Shown here: one piece after another, positions 11,071 through 24,000 of the stretch | How positions within the stretch are numbered: the first letter of the stretch is position 1 | Layout of the letters: every line of letters starts with the position of its first letter | From: Stictocephala bisonia | Taxonomy: Eukaryota; Arthropoda; Insecta; Hemiptera; Membracidae | Assembly: GCA_035578905.1 (NCBI GenBank) | Contig: JAQJVL010000004.1 | Location: 6,004,175-6,068,174 of the forward strand | DNA length: 64,000 nt | Direction of reading: 5' to 3' | The notes under the pieces: generated by a model | What the model was told of the DNA's origin: nothing | Database searches by the model: none | The model's input: only the letters and a program-made list of their open reading frames with translations | Made by a program: the position numbers and the translations under genes

Positions 11071-11784
11071 TATATATTTTTACCATCTCTTAAGGATTTT
11101 CAATGTTGTGAGAGAAATAGTAGCCTTACCTTCTTACATTTTAGCTTATTTTAAAGAGAACTTCTCCTAGAATAGTTTTCCAAGAAAGTAATTTGTTCCA
11201 CTTTTGAATCATTAAATGAAAACCCATCAATATTCTGTGAAAACTATTAAAACTAACTTGATATATCTAATATTTTCAGGTCAGTTGTTTTCCTTACTTT
11301 ATAAGTAGGTAGTTATTATATGTCTAAAATGGAAACTCTTACACATGATTTTGGTTTCACGATACGTGGATACACGCCACGTCCTATTTGGCGTGCATCC
11401 AAAGAAGATGGATTTTCAATGTTATCTTCATTGACAGTGGTTCGAGAAAAGATTGTTATGATTGTATGACTCATATAAAAACTATCATTTCAAAATAAAG
11501 TATATTTTCATATATATAAGTTGATTAAGTAATTGTTATTAAATAAATTATCAGCTTCTTGAAATACTCAACTCTAGTCATTAGAAGCAGAAAAAATTCG
11601 TTTATTTCAATGAGATACACATGAAAAGCTCAAAGTTCGAACATAATCTACAACTTCAGCAGCACACGTATTCCTGGTCGATTACTAAACTTCCGAAAGG
11701 TAACAACACATCATCAGCTATAAACATGGAATTAAAGTATATTTCGTACAGCAACAAATAAATCTATGAAGATGTTGGAAAATA
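11071..11784. other. Unassigned AT-rich DNA
   Basis: No gene seen. A small hairpin (ggatacacgcca / tggcgtgcatcc) lies at 11368-11400. The corresponding region in copy 2 runs from 23636 to the assembly gap. Confidence 0.4.
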
Positions 11785-14735
11785 AGAATAGAATAGAATA
11801 GAATAGAATAGAATAATATTTTATTCCATAAAATAACAAAAATACAATATTTATACAACGGAATTCTAGCCATCTCATCAAGTAAATGATGGCTAGCACA
11901 AAAAATATAACTTTAAAACAATATTTAAATACAGTCAGTTAATCAAAAACAAGGTAAAGCAGACAGCTCTCTGCAGCGTGGTTAAACTTAAAAGGTTTAT
12001 TAACTTTAATGTTATTTAAGTTGTACTAAAACTAATATACTATAACTATACTTATCCTATAACTACTCAAATGCCAATCAAATACCATAGAACAACACTA
12101 CAACCAATCAAGCTCTTCCCTTTCATGAGCCTATAAAAATAAACTTCTAAAACATTAATTAGTAATGTACAATAAATATGTAAGAAAAAAAATTTTATTT
12201 GATTTCATTCTTTTTTTCTTTAGATTAATGTTTCAAACAAAAAGTTTACTTGATCTTTAGTAAGGAGCCATTTCCTTAATTTTGCTAAAAATGTATTAAT
12301 GGATGAGTTGTTATATTTAATTCCATTTGGAATTTGATTAAATAACTTAGGTCCTAAATAAGTAAAGCTTTGTTTAAATATACTTTTTTTCACTTTGGGT
12401 CTTATATAGATTCCTTCAGTGACACTTCTAGTTCTGGGTAATAATCTATCTGTTTTAAAATTACCACTCCTATTATAAAATATCTTTAGAACCTTATAAA
12501 CAAAAAGATGAATTACAGGTAAAATTTGCAAGTCGATAAAAAGGGGGTGAGATGATTGGCGCTTGGGTTTGAATGAAATAATTCTTACAAAATGTTTTTG
12601 TGTAATTATCAGCGCTTTAAGTGTGGTTTTACCAGCCCCTCCCCAGTTTTCAATTCCGTAAACCAATCTTGAATGAATAAGTGAGAAATAAAGCATGCGT
12701 AGCAAATTTTGATTGAGAAAGTTTCTTAAGAAGTAAAATTTTCTGGTGTTTTTTTCTCAAATTGTTGTGTAAATTAATTGTATGTGTTTTCCAAGAAAGT
12801 TTTTCATCCAGATACAAACCGAGATATTTAATATTTTCCACCTGCTCTATTTCTGTGCAAGAGCACACTGAGTTATTGTTATAACATTCGTCTGTAACAT
12901 GGAATTTTAGAACGCTGTCAAATGAAAATCCTTTGAGATCGAAATTTATAATTTTTGTTTTTGTAGCGTTTATGACCATTCTGTTATTGATACACCAGTC
13001 CTTTAACAATTTAAGATCATGGTTCATATCTTGCCAAATGGTTTCCCAATGGCTGTTTGAAAACCGGAGGGCCACGTCATCTGCAAACGCACTAACTGCT
13101 CCTCTCAACTGCATATTTAATAGGTCATTAATAAATAATATGAATAATGAAGCTGATAGAATGGAACCTTGGGGTACCCCTTTTTTTATTAGTTGTGGTG
13201 TGCTAAATACATTTTTTATTTTTACTTTTTGGGTTCGATTTGTCAGATATGATTTGAACCAGTTGAGTGCAGTTCCTCTTACTCCTGCATATTCTAATTT
13301 ATTTAATAAAATATTATGATCTACAAGATCGAATGCTTTGGAAAAATCAATAAAAATTCCAGTAGTTTTAAGATTGTTGTTGAAACAAGAATATATTGCT
13401 TCTGTGAAGTTCAATATTGCACCTTCGGTGCTTTTACCTTTTGTAAATCCGTATTGTTGATGGTTAAAAAAGTTGTTTTTGTTAAGGAAATCAATTAATC
13501 TGAATTTAACGGCCTTCTCAAACACCTTTGATAGTACTGAGAGTAACGAGATTGGTCTGTAATTTTGTATACGGTCCTTCTCACCTTTCTTGAATATAGG
13601 CACAACAATACTTTCCTTAAATTTTTTTGGAAATTCGCCGGTAACAAAACTTAGATTAATAATGTGTACCAATATGTGAGAAACAACAGGGGCAATGTTC
13701 TTAATAATTTCAACCGATAAAGCGTCAGAACCAATAGATTTCTTATTTTTTAAAGAATTTATAATTGAGCGAACTTCATGATTGGTGACGGGATACAAGA
13801 ATAAGCTTCTTTGGTTACGCTCACAGTTCGGCAGGCCTAGTTGACAACTGTCGGGCATGTCTGCCACGAGTTCTAGTGGAGCACTTACAAAGTACTCGTT
13901 ATACATCTCTGCAATAGCCTGCGGATCCTCAACAATACTGCCATCGTTATCTCTAATGCTATCTATTGCTCGGTCACTGGTCTTATCTGTCAAACTGTTT
14001 ATCAGTTTCCACTGTTGCTTGACATCGCCTTTATGATTATTAAATAAATTACTATAATAGTTATTTTTTGTAGTATCTATAATTTGATTAAGGGAAGCTT
14101 TAAACTTATTAAAATAAGTAACCAAACTTAAGTCATATGGTCTCCTTTTCATCATTTTATAAATGTTATTTCTTTTTTTCAATTTATTCAAAATGTACTG
14201 ATTAATCCAAGGACTTTTCTGTTTTGCTTTCTGATACCTAGGTGTCAATGTATTTTTTTTCTTACTTAGACTAATACTAAAATTCAAAATGTTATAAAAT
14301 TCATCAATAGCATCATTTACATTGATTTTATCTAATACACAGGACCACTTACAGTTACTTAAATACAATTTTAGGTCTTCAAAGCATATTTTTTCTACAA
14401 CTAAGTTTTGCGGATAGGTATTTTTTGAATCCTTCTTAATTTTAGTCATTTTTAAGCCAATCAAACTATGGTCTGTTATTCCTAATTTAAAAATCCCCGT
14501 TTGAAATAGTTTGATATTTTTATGCCGAATAAAAATGTGATCAATACAAGACTTAGACTCTTGTGTTTCTCTTGTATACTGATTAATAAAACAATGGAAC
14601 CCTTGATTATACAACAACGACATATATGTTTCCACTTCTGGCTTTTCCTTTCTAATACATATATTTATGTCACCTATAAAAATTACGTTTGAGCTTAAAT
14701 TTTGAAATTTTGTTTCTAAATAATTTTCTAAATTC
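11785..14735 (-). mobile_element. Non-LTR retrotransposon, 5'-truncated, copy 1
   Basis: A LINE in minus orientation. Its 3' end is marked by a pentamer tail, (GAATA)n on the plus strand at about 11785-11816, as seen in CR1/L2/Jockey-type elements that end in short tandem repeats. It encodes the C-terminal part of the endonuclease, the reverse transcriptase and the C-terminal region. ORF1 and the N-terminal endonuclease half are missing, so it is a dead 5'-truncated copy. The exact clade is not settled by eye. Confidence 0.88.
12220..14735 (-). pseudogene. LINE ORF2: endonuclease fragment and reverse transcriptase, frameshifted
   Basis: The minus-strand frame is open from an in-frame stop near 14735. 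It first shows an apurinic-endonuclease fragment: a GDIN motif near 14680, then CIDHIFIR (about residue 30 counted from the ATG at 14635) and TDHSLIG (about 54-60). The reverse transcriptase follows, with DFSKAFDLVDH at about 430-440, KKGVPQGSILS at about 484-494 and the catalytic AFADD at about 516-520. A single-base frameshift near 12705-12740 moves the C-terminal region into another frame (12220-12705; SRLVYGIENWGG and LLPRTRS). In an active element this protein would nick DNA and reverse-transcribe its own RNA. With the frameshift and truncated N-terminus it cannot act alone. Confidence 0.92.
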
Positions 14736-14917
14736 TAAATTTCTATAAATATTGTTACAGTAGTTGGTTTTGTTCATTAGACCAGGATAATTTATGGCAA
14801 CGTCATAAAATAACTGAAGTGTGTTAATTTCCTACAATTTTGTAATATTGAACCAAGAATAGAATTAATGTTATTTATATTTTGAGTAAACATAATAACG
14901 TTTTATACTATACTTTA
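14736..14917. other. Sequence upstream of truncated LINE
   Basis: AT-rich, with no continuation of the endonuclease frame. It probably marks flanking DNA or decayed LINE sequence up to the TA-flanked MITE at 14918. Confidence 0.35.
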
Positions 14918-15305
14918 CAGTACAAGTGAACGTCACACAACACTAATATATTACAATATAAGCACAAAATGCACAAATATACCACAATACAATATAAAAT
15001 GCACAAATACACTACAATATAAGCACAAAATGCACAAATATACCACAATACAAGTTCAAATGAACAAGTATACTACAATATAAGCCCAAAGTTCACAAAT
15101 ATACCACAATACAAGTACCAAATGCACAAATATACTAGAATATAAGCTCAAAATACACAAATATACTACAGAACAAATACAAAATGCAAAAATATTGCAA
15201 AATCAAGAACAAAATGCACAAATTCTTTTGTGAATCCCTCTGGTCCAAATCGATAACACTAATATATATATATATATTAGTGTTGTGTAACGTTCACTTG
15301 TACTG
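14918..15305. mobile_element. CAGTACAAG-type MITE, copy 1 full length
   Basis: TA-flanked element with termini CAGTACAAGTGAACGT and ACGTTCACTTGTACTG. It encodes no protein. The left part contains a run of diverged units of the type acaaatataccacaatacaa, about 40-45 bp long. TA duplication and CAGT ends suggest mobilisation by a Tc1/mariner transposase, but the DD41D element here has different termini. Confidence 0.8.
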
Positions 15306-16721
15306 TATATGTACCAGCACGTATAATGCTAATTAAACTACTATACTTTAGTAAATATGACAGTGTTACTCAGAATTACTCTATTTATTGGTTCTTGTGT
15401 AGTTTTGGTTTTTTGGTGTTTTAGATTATGTCAACATTTTCTGGTAACCATTTATGGTATCGACGTGACTGACACTTTTAATATGAAGGATTACGCAGCC
15501 CATGTTTACGTTTATGATTTCTACGACTTCGATTGGCGCCCCTTGCACATGACCTGCGGGTTTTCGAGATCAAGAAAAGTAGTTTTATTTATAAATTTTA
15601 TATTTCAGATGGTGAAATCGGTTTTCGGTGTGTAAGTGTTAAAGAGGGATTAACATTTGTTCATTATAAAAAAAAAACTTAATCCCTCTTAATAGTGATT
15701 TAAAATCAGATATATTCACCACTTCATAAGGCCACAAGTTCTAATGTAGTGGTTAAATTTTTAACATATTTTTTCCTGTCTCAAGGGAAGGTACTTTTAC
15801 TAATTTTCATTATAAAATTGAAAAATAATTAACATATTGAAACCCGATTGCACCACCTTTGGTATTTAGCAGACTTACGTCTTGACGGCCGTTGTCGAGA
15901 TCTATGTCTTTACGGTTACTTACTCGTTTAATTTCTTGACGAATCAGTGGGTTATATTACTATTATTAATTTACTAAGTAACCAATATTGCATTCATAGT
16001 TTTACGTTCTCCTGAGTGCTTTAAATAACAAGTAAAAAGGCTTTAATAGCTATCGAACTATTTAAGAGCCTAAATTCAAATTCAAATATATTTATTACTT
16101 ATACAAAAAATTTATCTAAGCCGTTTATATTTTTATCTCTCTAGCTTGAGCTATTTGAGAACAACTATACTAATTTCTTTACAAAAATGTGTACGATTTA
16201 TTATTTTAAAATTAATATTTATACATAAATATTATAATAAACTGTTTAGCAATAAATAACCATTTAAATTTAATTTTTAATCTTCTTTACTTCAAAACAA
16301 TACAACAATAAATAAGATAACAATGAATATAACTATAAATATTTTTAAATAACATAACAAATTAAACAATAGGATAAATATAACATTAGAATCCTGGAAG
16401 TAAAACAAAACAACCCAATAAAATGTTTAGAATCAACAACAACAAAAAACAAGTAAAAAACATTATATCCTAAAATTTATTAATACAAATAGATTAAATA
16501 AATGAATAAATTTGCGAAATAATTCAATGAAAAATAGAATCATACAAATATATTTTTTCCACGTGTTGTTCAAAGACACACAATCATAGTGTAATTAAAA
16601 CGAAATTTTAAAATACAAAAAATACATAATACAAAAGTCACCAAAAAAAACTGTCCAGGATCTGAACAGTTGAAATATTTATTGATTGATGATATTAGGA
16701 ATAGTTAAATAAAATATAATT
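15306..16721. other. AT-rich DNA before 63-bp array (duplicated)
   Basis: A 92-codon plus-strand frame (15357-15635) with a hydrophobic N-terminus recurs at 25483-25761. The two versions differ at two codons and both changes alter the residue, which argues against selection on a protein. Near 16076 the phrase attcaaattcaaatatattt resembles the tail of a minus-strand LINE, so 16075-16700 may be a decayed LINE 3' end. Nothing firmer is visible. Confidence 0.35.
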
Positions 16722-17975
16722 AATGTACAACCACACCGAGAGGGAACCAAGAGCAGCCATGTGTTGGCTGATTTAACAACACTTAATGTACAACAGCACC
16801 GAGAGGGAACCAAGAGCAGCCATGTGTTGGCTGATTTAACAACAATTAATGTACAACAGCACCGTGAGGGAACCAAGAGCGGCCCTGTGTTGGCTGGTTT
16901 AACAACAATTAATGTACAACAGCACCGTGAGGGAACCAAGAGCAGCCATGTGTTGGCTGATTTAACAACAATTAATGTACAACCGCAACGTGAGGGAACC
17001 AAGAGCAGCCCTGTGTTGGCTGGTTTAACAACAATTAATGTACAACCGCAACGTGAGGGAACCAAGAGCAGCCGTGTGTCGGCTGATTTAACAACACTTA
17101 ATGTACAACCGCACTGTGAGGGAACCAAGAGCAGCCCTGATTTGGATGATTTAACAACACTTAATGTACAACTGCACTGTGAGGGAACCAAGAGCAGCAG
17201 TGTGTTGGCTGATTTAACAACAATTAATGTACAACCACACCGTGAGGGAACCAAGAGCAGCCGTGTGTTGGCTGATTTAACAACAATTAATGTACAACCA
17301 CACCGTGAGGGAACCAAGAGCAGCCGTGTGTTGGCTGATTTAACAACACTTAATGTACAACAGCACCGTGAGGGAACCAAGAGAAGCCGTGTGTTAGATG
17401 ATTTAACAACACTTAATGTACAACCGCACAGTGAGGGAACCAAGAGCAGCCGTGTGTTGGCTGATTTAACAACATTTAATGTACAACCGCACTGTGAGGG
17501 AACCAAGAGCAGCCGTGTGTTGGCTGATTTAACAACATTTAATGTACAACCGCACTGTGAGGGAACCAAGAGAAGCCGTGTGTTGGATGATTTAACAACA
17601 CTTAATGTACAACCACACCGAGAGGGAACCAAGAGAAGCCGTGTGTTGGCTGATTTAACAACATTTAATATACAACCGCACTGTGAGGGAACTAAGAGCG
17701 GCCCTGTGTTGGCTGGTTTAACAACAATTAATGTACAACAGCACCGTGAGGGAACCAAGAGCAGCCATGTGTTGGCTGATTTAACAACAATTAATGTACA
17801 ACCGCAACGTGAGGGAACCAAGAGCAGCCCTGTGTTGGCTGGTTTAACAACAATTAATGTACAACCGCAACGTGAGGGAACCAAGAGCAGCCGTGTGTCG
17901 GCTGATTTAACAACACTTAATGTACAACCGCACTGTGAGGGAACCAAGAGCAGCCCTGATTTGGATGATTTAACA
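16722..17975. repeat. 63-bp minisatellite, copy 1
   Basis: About 20 units of 63 bp (ttaatgtacaaccgcaccgt... ttggctgatttaacaaca). Unit variants recur in the same order with a period of 819 bp (13 units; for example the ggccctgtgt variant at 16881 and 17700), which shows amplification in blocks. Because 63 is divisible by 3 and the unit lacks stops in two frames, frames of about 420 codons are open on both strands. I treat neither as a gene. Confidence 0.95.
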
Positions 17976-18010
17976 TTTAATGTATTTTATGATTTAACAT
18001 GTCGTATTTT
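17970..18010. other. Junction between tandem copies with filler DNA
   Basis: The 63-bp array of copy 1 breaks off at gatgatttaacat. It is followed by about 25 bp (ttaatgtattttatgattta...) made of short repeats of array words, and then copy 2 begins at gtcgtatttt. The array words gatttaacat and ttaatgta are repeated, as in templated insertions made by error-prone end joining. Confidence 0.6.
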
Positions 18011-18322
18011 AGAGGAGATATAAAAGAAATAATTTTGAAAGTGGAGAAAAAATAATACATTGGAAGAACAAAAAATGTATTAGTAAAGTCGAGGAATCTT
18101 ATTGGCCGTAAATTTGAATAGTACGAGTTACAAACGATTATATCAACGTTAGTAAGGTGGGTTGGTTCAAGTTAGAGACCACTTAGTTTCATGTTTCACT
18201 GATAAAAAGAATCGGATTCATTTGGAAGGATAAGAATTGGATCTAGTATGTCTCTGCGGGTGCAGTTCTAGACGCATTACAAAACATACATGTGTCTAAA
18301 TTCTTGCCTTGACCATCTACTC

Positions 18323-18835
18323 TTACATCCATCTATTTATATGGATATCTACCCACATATCCATATAAAACTCCTGTCTTGACCATCTACTATTATTTAA
18401 CCTACATATATCCATATAAAACTCCTGTCTTGACCATCTACTATTATTTAACCTACATATATCCATATAAAACTCCTGTCTTGACCATCTACTATTATTT
18501 AACCTACATATATCCATATAAAACTCTTGTCTTGACCATCTACTATTATTTAACCTACATATATCCATATAAAACTCTTGTCTTGACCATCTACTATTAT
18601 TTAACCTACATATATCCATATAAAACTCCTGTCTTGACCATCTACTATTATTTAACCTACATATATCCATATAAAACTCCTGTCTTGACCATATACTATT
18701 ATTTAACCTACATATATCCATATAAAACTCCTGTCTTGACCATCTACTATTATTTAACCTACATATATCCATATAAAACTCCTGTCTTGACCATCTACTA
18801 TTATTCAATCTACATATATCCATATAAAACTCCTG
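18323..18835. repeat. 51-bp minisatellite, copy 2
   Basis: About ten highly uniform 51-bp units (tattatttaacctacatata tccatataaaactcctgtct...). The uniformity compared with copy 1 indicates recent expansion. Both strands show an open frame of 166 codons because 51 is a multiple of three. Confidence 0.95.
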
Positions 18836-19597
18836 CCTTGATCATAAAACTTGCCATAAAATATGAATGTTTGCAATAACCTAATTTTAGATGGGTGTTA
18901 TTGCAGCCTAAAAATTCATCATATAGTTTACCGTAAATTTTATGATAGAAAAAGTGATTTTAAAATATTGTTGAATCAGTTATGATTAATATGCATTTCG
19001 TTCATAAGAGGTCCAATTTAGGCTGTTTAATCACTTGAAAAGCGATTCCAGAAATATATGGAATTCTATTGTTTTGATGGTCTCGACTTCATCGGAATGT
19101 GATAAATCTGGAATGTTATATTTAAACTGATTCCAATAAACTGGCTCGCAACATCCGAGGTATGCTGTAACAGTTTTAAAATATGAAAAAGTTCTACTAT
19201 AGTTTCATATTTGTTCACAAACAACTAAGTTTATTCACTCTGATCAATTTAATTAGTACAAATTTAGTTGAATTATTCCAATCATCTAAAATATCCAAGA
19301 TTGATGTACGAACATTTTTGAATAAATTGATTAACCACACTATGTATGAATTATATATATTCAGTTATTATTTATGAGTTCACCCGATTCACATAAATCA
19401 ATCGAATCGTCAACAGGTTCATTTCAAACAAGGTTATTTATTGTTTCAATTTTATTGTAACCCTAAACCTGCAAGTGCTGATTACGTACTAGTTTTGTAG
19501 ATTTTGAACATTAAGTTATTTTAAATTTACAATACATTTATTTTCAAGTGTGCAAAATCAGGCAACTGCTGTAAACTGAAAATATGGCATTAAAACA
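18836..19597. other. AT-rich unassigned DNA, copy 2
   Basis: Second copy of 6316-7079, nearly identical. No gene recognised. Confidence 0.4.
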
Positions 19598-21018
19598 CAA
19601 GATATACATATAAAAGGCAAATACCACTGACTCATTTACTCACCACTGTAACTTAAAAAGTACTAAGCCTACGAGGCTGACATTTTGTAGAGTCAACGGT
19701 CTTATGTTGTAGATGTGCAATAAGAAGGCATTTTAACAAATTCTTAGTAAATCGAAGCTGGCAGCCTTAGTGGAAGCTTAGTGCCAACAATTTTAAATGC
19801 CAAAAACAGTGTTTCTCTAATTGGACTGTAGCGGCTAAATGAACGGTTCTACAGCAAAACTAACCACATTTTCTGGATATGATTTGAGACGATCTACAAC
19901 TTTGGCCCTATAACTTATTGCTCTATCTTACCTCCTTCATCCTTAGGTAGAGCTAGATTTTCAATTTGTGCTTGTAAATCAAATATCAAATTTACGTCCT
20001 CTAAGAGTAGACTTACAAATTTTTCTAGACTGTGAAACTTTGTTATCTAGGAGAACAAACTGTATTCAATGGGAAAATATACAATTTATTCTGAACACAT
20101 GTATAGCCAGGTCATAGGACATGGCTAAACATGGCTAGAAACACGATATTTCACTGATACAGAGCCAATTACTGTACGTTGCTCCCTTACAGACTTTAAG
20201 ATTTTTCTAGAGCAGGAAACTTTGTTATGTAGGAGACAAACCTGTTTTCAATCGGAAAATTAACAATTCAGTTTTAAAGCATGCATAGCCCAGACATAGG
20301 ACATGGCTAAACATGGCGAAAAACACAATATTTTATTGGTTCAGAGTCAAATATAATACTTTGTGCCCTCTAAAAGTAGACTTACAGGTTTCTCTAGTCT
20401 TTGAAACTATTTTATCTAAGAGAACGAACTGATTTTAATAAGAAAATTTGCAATTTAATTTGACCAAATGCATAGCCAGTTCACAGGACATGGCTAAATA
20501 TGGCGAGAAACCCCATATTTCACTGATTCAACTACAGTAATATATATAAGTCCTTTACCCCTTATCACCATTTATCCAAACTATATACGTCCAATAGACT
20601 TGACAATTTTTATATGTTTATTTTGGCCTCTAGAGAGGCTCATTAAGAAAGGATTTTCTTCTCCGACCTCAGGACTCCGTCCCACTGGCCTCCAAAATTG
20701 CCATGGCATTCTTATGGAGGTATATTAATTAGTTGATTTATTTGATTAATAGCTGTTAGATAAAAACAAATTGAATAAAATTATGGTAGGATAAACTATC
20801 AAAATAAAATATAGTTGAGTAAAGTAGTAAATTATTCATAACATCAGCTGTTCTAAATTGGATGGTATATTAAATAATTGTTTTTCATAAACAAAGTATT
20901 TAGTTTTATTTACTTTAAGTAATTCATTAATGTTTTTGAATTGTTGGAACATTTGACTTATAATTTTGATTAACAATTTTCAAACTCAATGACCGGTAAA
21001 GCGGGTGGGTTCAGCTAG
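19597..21018 (+). mobile_element. Helitron-like element with 185-bp trimer, copy 2
   Basis: Near-identical to 7080-8499. The CTAG end lies at 21015-21018 and the tandem trimer at about 19988-20540. The same uncertainty about the class applies. Confidence 0.4.
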
Positions 21019-21394
21019 TATGAATATAAACTTAAGTGTCGTCCCTAAATTACGTAACACCTGAAGAGGGAGGTTTTTTACAGCGTTATGCACCCTTATG
21101 TGGGAGGTTGGGGTGGGGGGTTTACACTCAGCGTTACGTTACAATCAACAATTTGTTTAGATTCATTCACAAAGTTTTGTCCTTTTTCCCAAAATACAAG
21201 AATTTTAAAAAGATTTTAAATTTAATTTAATCTGTTAGTATATTCTCACCAATTAGAAAACGAACGGAATAGTCTAAACAATTACTTAATCATAAATCGA
21301 AATATGCATGAAAGTGGACGAAATAAATTAAAGATAACTAACATCTAACCCCCCCTTAACAAAAAACATAAATTGAGTTGTAGAACACCATTTT
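21019..21394. other. Unassigned DNA with G-rich tract, copy 2
   Basis: Second copy of 8500-8875. It holds the same G-rich tract and no supported gene. Confidence 0.35.
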
Positions 21395-21542
21395 CCATTC
21401 CTCTGGTTTGAGGAAGGAGAGTGTGGTTCACCGAAATCGATCACCATAATATTTGTGCATTTTGTACTTGTATTGTAATATATCTGTGCATTTTGTGCTT
21501 ATATTGTAATACATTTGTGTTGTGTGACGTTTACTTGTACTG
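21395..21542. mobile_element. CAGTACAAG-type MITE, right half, copy 2
   Basis: Second copy of 8876-9023, truncated in the same way, so the truncation predates the duplication. Confidence 0.6.
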
Positions 21543-21709
21543 TAGAAAACATAATGTATTTAGAGTGGTTGGAGGCCTAGACTATTAATGTCAATCAAAA
21601 ATATTTTGGTTTGTAGGAAAGTAACTTAAAATATTTGTCAGTGACTTAAAATAGCAATATCTTCTGGACATACAATATTGAAACAAAACTTCTCGATTCT
21701 TTGCATGTA

Positions 21710-23635
21710 CAGAGTGAGTTTTATGTCCTTGCACACCCGGATATAATTTAAACGGCCAGAGATATCTATGTGAAACCTTGACCCTACCTATTATAACATA
21801 TTTTCTTAATTTTTCAAGTTGTTGAAAATTTTGCCCCCCTTTTCTAAAGGGGGGTAAAGGAGGGCAACTAAACATTTTCAAATACAAACCCCTATCATGT
21901 GACCCCTCATTTTAAAGGGAATAAAAAATGAAATCCAATAATGCAAACTAGAGGTCTATACGTTTATTTTAACAGATTTTATGACAAATTTATAATAATA
22001 AAATCAGTAACTGTCTTGTCCTGTTTATCGTAACATGAGTCAACACTAACGCAAATTCTAAAAACAGTTACCTGTTTTAATGTAGCAGGTGTTCAAACTG
22101 TTCACCTTCGGCTGTTTGACAGTGTGCTAGACGTGTGTAAAAACTTATGACAGCATTCAAGAAAGTATCTCTAGGAATTGTTTGAGATAAGTTCAAAACT
22201 CTTTGCGTTAAGTCATGGACGTCTATTGGCCTTGTTTTGTACACCAGATATTTCATGTAGCCCCAAAAAAAGTAATCAAGTGGGTTAAGGTCAGGAGACC
22301 TTGCTGGCCATTCCACAGCGCCCCTTCGGCCTATCCACCTTCTTGGGAAGACATTATTTAGATATTGTCGTACTTCAAGACCATAGTGTGGTGGTGCTCC
22401 ATCTTGTTGTAACCAAATGTTATCAGCTTCTTGTCCAAACATATTTTGGAGTGCAGGCACAATCTGGTTTTCAAGCATATCTAAATACTTCACAGAATTT
22501 AAGTTTCCATCAATTATAAATGGACCGACTAAGCGGTGATCAACTATTCCTGCCCAAACATTAACTTTTGAAGGGCGTTGTGTATGGGCCTCTACATACC
22601 AGTGTGGATTGTTATCTGCCCAGTAACGACAATTATGCCGATTGACGGCACCGTTGGTCATGAAAGTTGCTTCATCACTAAAAAGGATTCTGTTCAGTAA
22701 CTCAGGTTCAGCGTCTAGTATGCCCATCATTATATCACAAAATTCAACCCTACGGTCATAGTCATCTTCACTAAGCTCTTGCACTAGTTTGACTTTAAAA
22801 GGTTTGAATTTATTATATTTAAGAATTTTTCTTACCGAAGATTGGCTAATGTCGTGCTCCAAAGCAGCTCTTCTCGTAGATATGTGGGAATGCATAACAT
22901 CTAATGATTTCTCCTCGTCAATTACAGGAGCCCTTCCTGGCTTGGGTCTATCCTTTACAGAATGAGAATCATTAAACCGTTGAACAATTCTTGCCACCGT
23001 AAATCTAGTTATGGGATTGTTCCGGTTAGGAAATTCCTCATTGAATAATTCTGCTACTTCAGCGTATGATCTCATACGTTCTCCATAACCTCTCATCTCA
23101 ACCATAACAACACAGTAATTCTTTCAAACTCAGAATTCTCCATGTAGAAATAAAATAAGTAACACTGTTTGTCAGAAAAATAATCTTAAACTGTTGTTGT
23201 TTATAGCAACTTAACCAATCAGCTGATGAAATGCAAGTGAGTAGTAAAGAGAAAGTCAACAGAAGATTGTTGCAACCGGTAAGATAAGAACAAGGGAAAT
23301 TCCAAAGCATGTTGACTCATGTTACGATAAACAGGACAAGACAGTTACTGATTTTATTATTATAAATTTGTCATAAAATCTGTTAAAATAAACGTAGAGA
23401 CCTCTAGTTTGCATTATTGGATTTCATTTTTTATTCCCTTTAAAATGAGGGGTCACATGATAGGGGTTTGTATTTGAAAATGTTTAGTTGCCCCCCTTTA
23501 GAAAAGGGGGCCAAAATTTTCAACAACTTGAAAAATTAAGAAAATATGTTATAATAGGTAGGGTCAAGGTTTCACATATATATCTCGGGCCGTTTAAATT
23601 ATATCCAGGTGTGCCAGGACATAAAACTCACTCTG
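21710..23635 (-). mobile_element. Tc1/mariner element, DD41D type, copy 2
   Basis: TA-flanked and 1926 bp long, with inverted repeats of about 336 bp (21710-22045) and 326 bp (23310-23635). The left arm retains a C- and G-rich segment (gcccccctttt...ggggggtaaa) that copy 1 has lost. It is therefore the better model for the intact element ends, although its gene is broken. Confidence 0.9.
22077..23143 (-). pseudogene. DD41D transposase, copy 2, frameshifted near N-terminus
   Basis: Nearly identical to the copy-1 transposase over about 335 residues, with the same DD41D triad (two residue changes: I to V in AEIAE and I to V in TQRIL). Near the start it differs: the reading frame from the conserved ATG at 23143 runs MENSEFERITVL and then meets a stop after a short indel at about 23095-23110. 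The remaining frame can start only at an internal ATG (23105, MVEMRGYG), losing about 13 residues. The DNA-binding region may be affected. The catalytic part is intact. Confidence 0.85.
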
Positions 23636-23900
23636 TATATATTTTTACCATCTCTTAAGGATTTTCAATGTTGTGAGAGAAATAGTAGCTTTACCTTCTT
23701 ACATTTTAGCTTATTTTAAAGAGAACTTCTCCTAGAATAGTTTTCCAAGAAAGTAATTTGTTCCACTTTTGAATCATTAAATGAAAACCCATCAATATTC
23801 TGTGAAAACTATTAAAACTAACTTGATATATCTAATATTTTCAGGTCAGTTGTTTTCCTTACTTTATAAGTAGTAGTTATTATATGTCTAAAATGGAAAA
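23636..23900. other. Unassigned AT-rich DNA before the gap
   Basis: Corresponds to 11071-11335 of copy 1, with a one-base and other minor differences. It stops at the gap right after atggaaa. Confidence 0.5.
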
Positions 23901-24000
23901 NNNNNNNNNNNNNNNNNNNNNNNNNNNNNNNNNNNNNNNNNNNNNNNNNNNNNNNNNNNNNNNNNNNNNNNNNNNNNNNNNNNNNNNNNNNNNNNNNNNN
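23901..24000. other. Assembly gap, 100 N
   Basis: Exactly 100 undetermined bases, a length commonly used as a placeholder for a gap of unknown size. It is a scaffold join rather than a sequenced feature. Confidence 0.98.

Larger units (their letters stand above)
5691..17975. repeat. Tandem duplication of about 12.3 kb, copy 1
   Basis: The sequence from gtcgtattttagaggagat at 5691 onward is repeated from 18001 with few differences. The two transposase frames differ by two residues over about 335. The order of contents is the same in both copies. Differences include copy number of the 51-bp array (about 6 versus 10 units), a 46-bp deletion in the left TIR of the Tc1/mariner element in copy 1, and the length of the 63-bp array. 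Confidence 0.95.

Noticed and set aside
12933..13498. Plus-strand frames of 128 and 60 codons
   Set aside because: They are antisense shadows of the LINE reverse transcriptase.
15357..15635. 92-codon frame conserved in both duplicate copies
   Set aside because: Conservation follows from the duplication; the two differences both change residues and no motif is present.
16679..18023. Open frames of 420-422 codons on both strands
   Set aside because: They are produced by a stop-free 63-bp repeat. There is no start context, no domain, and similar frames in copy 2 break at a 10-bp deletion.
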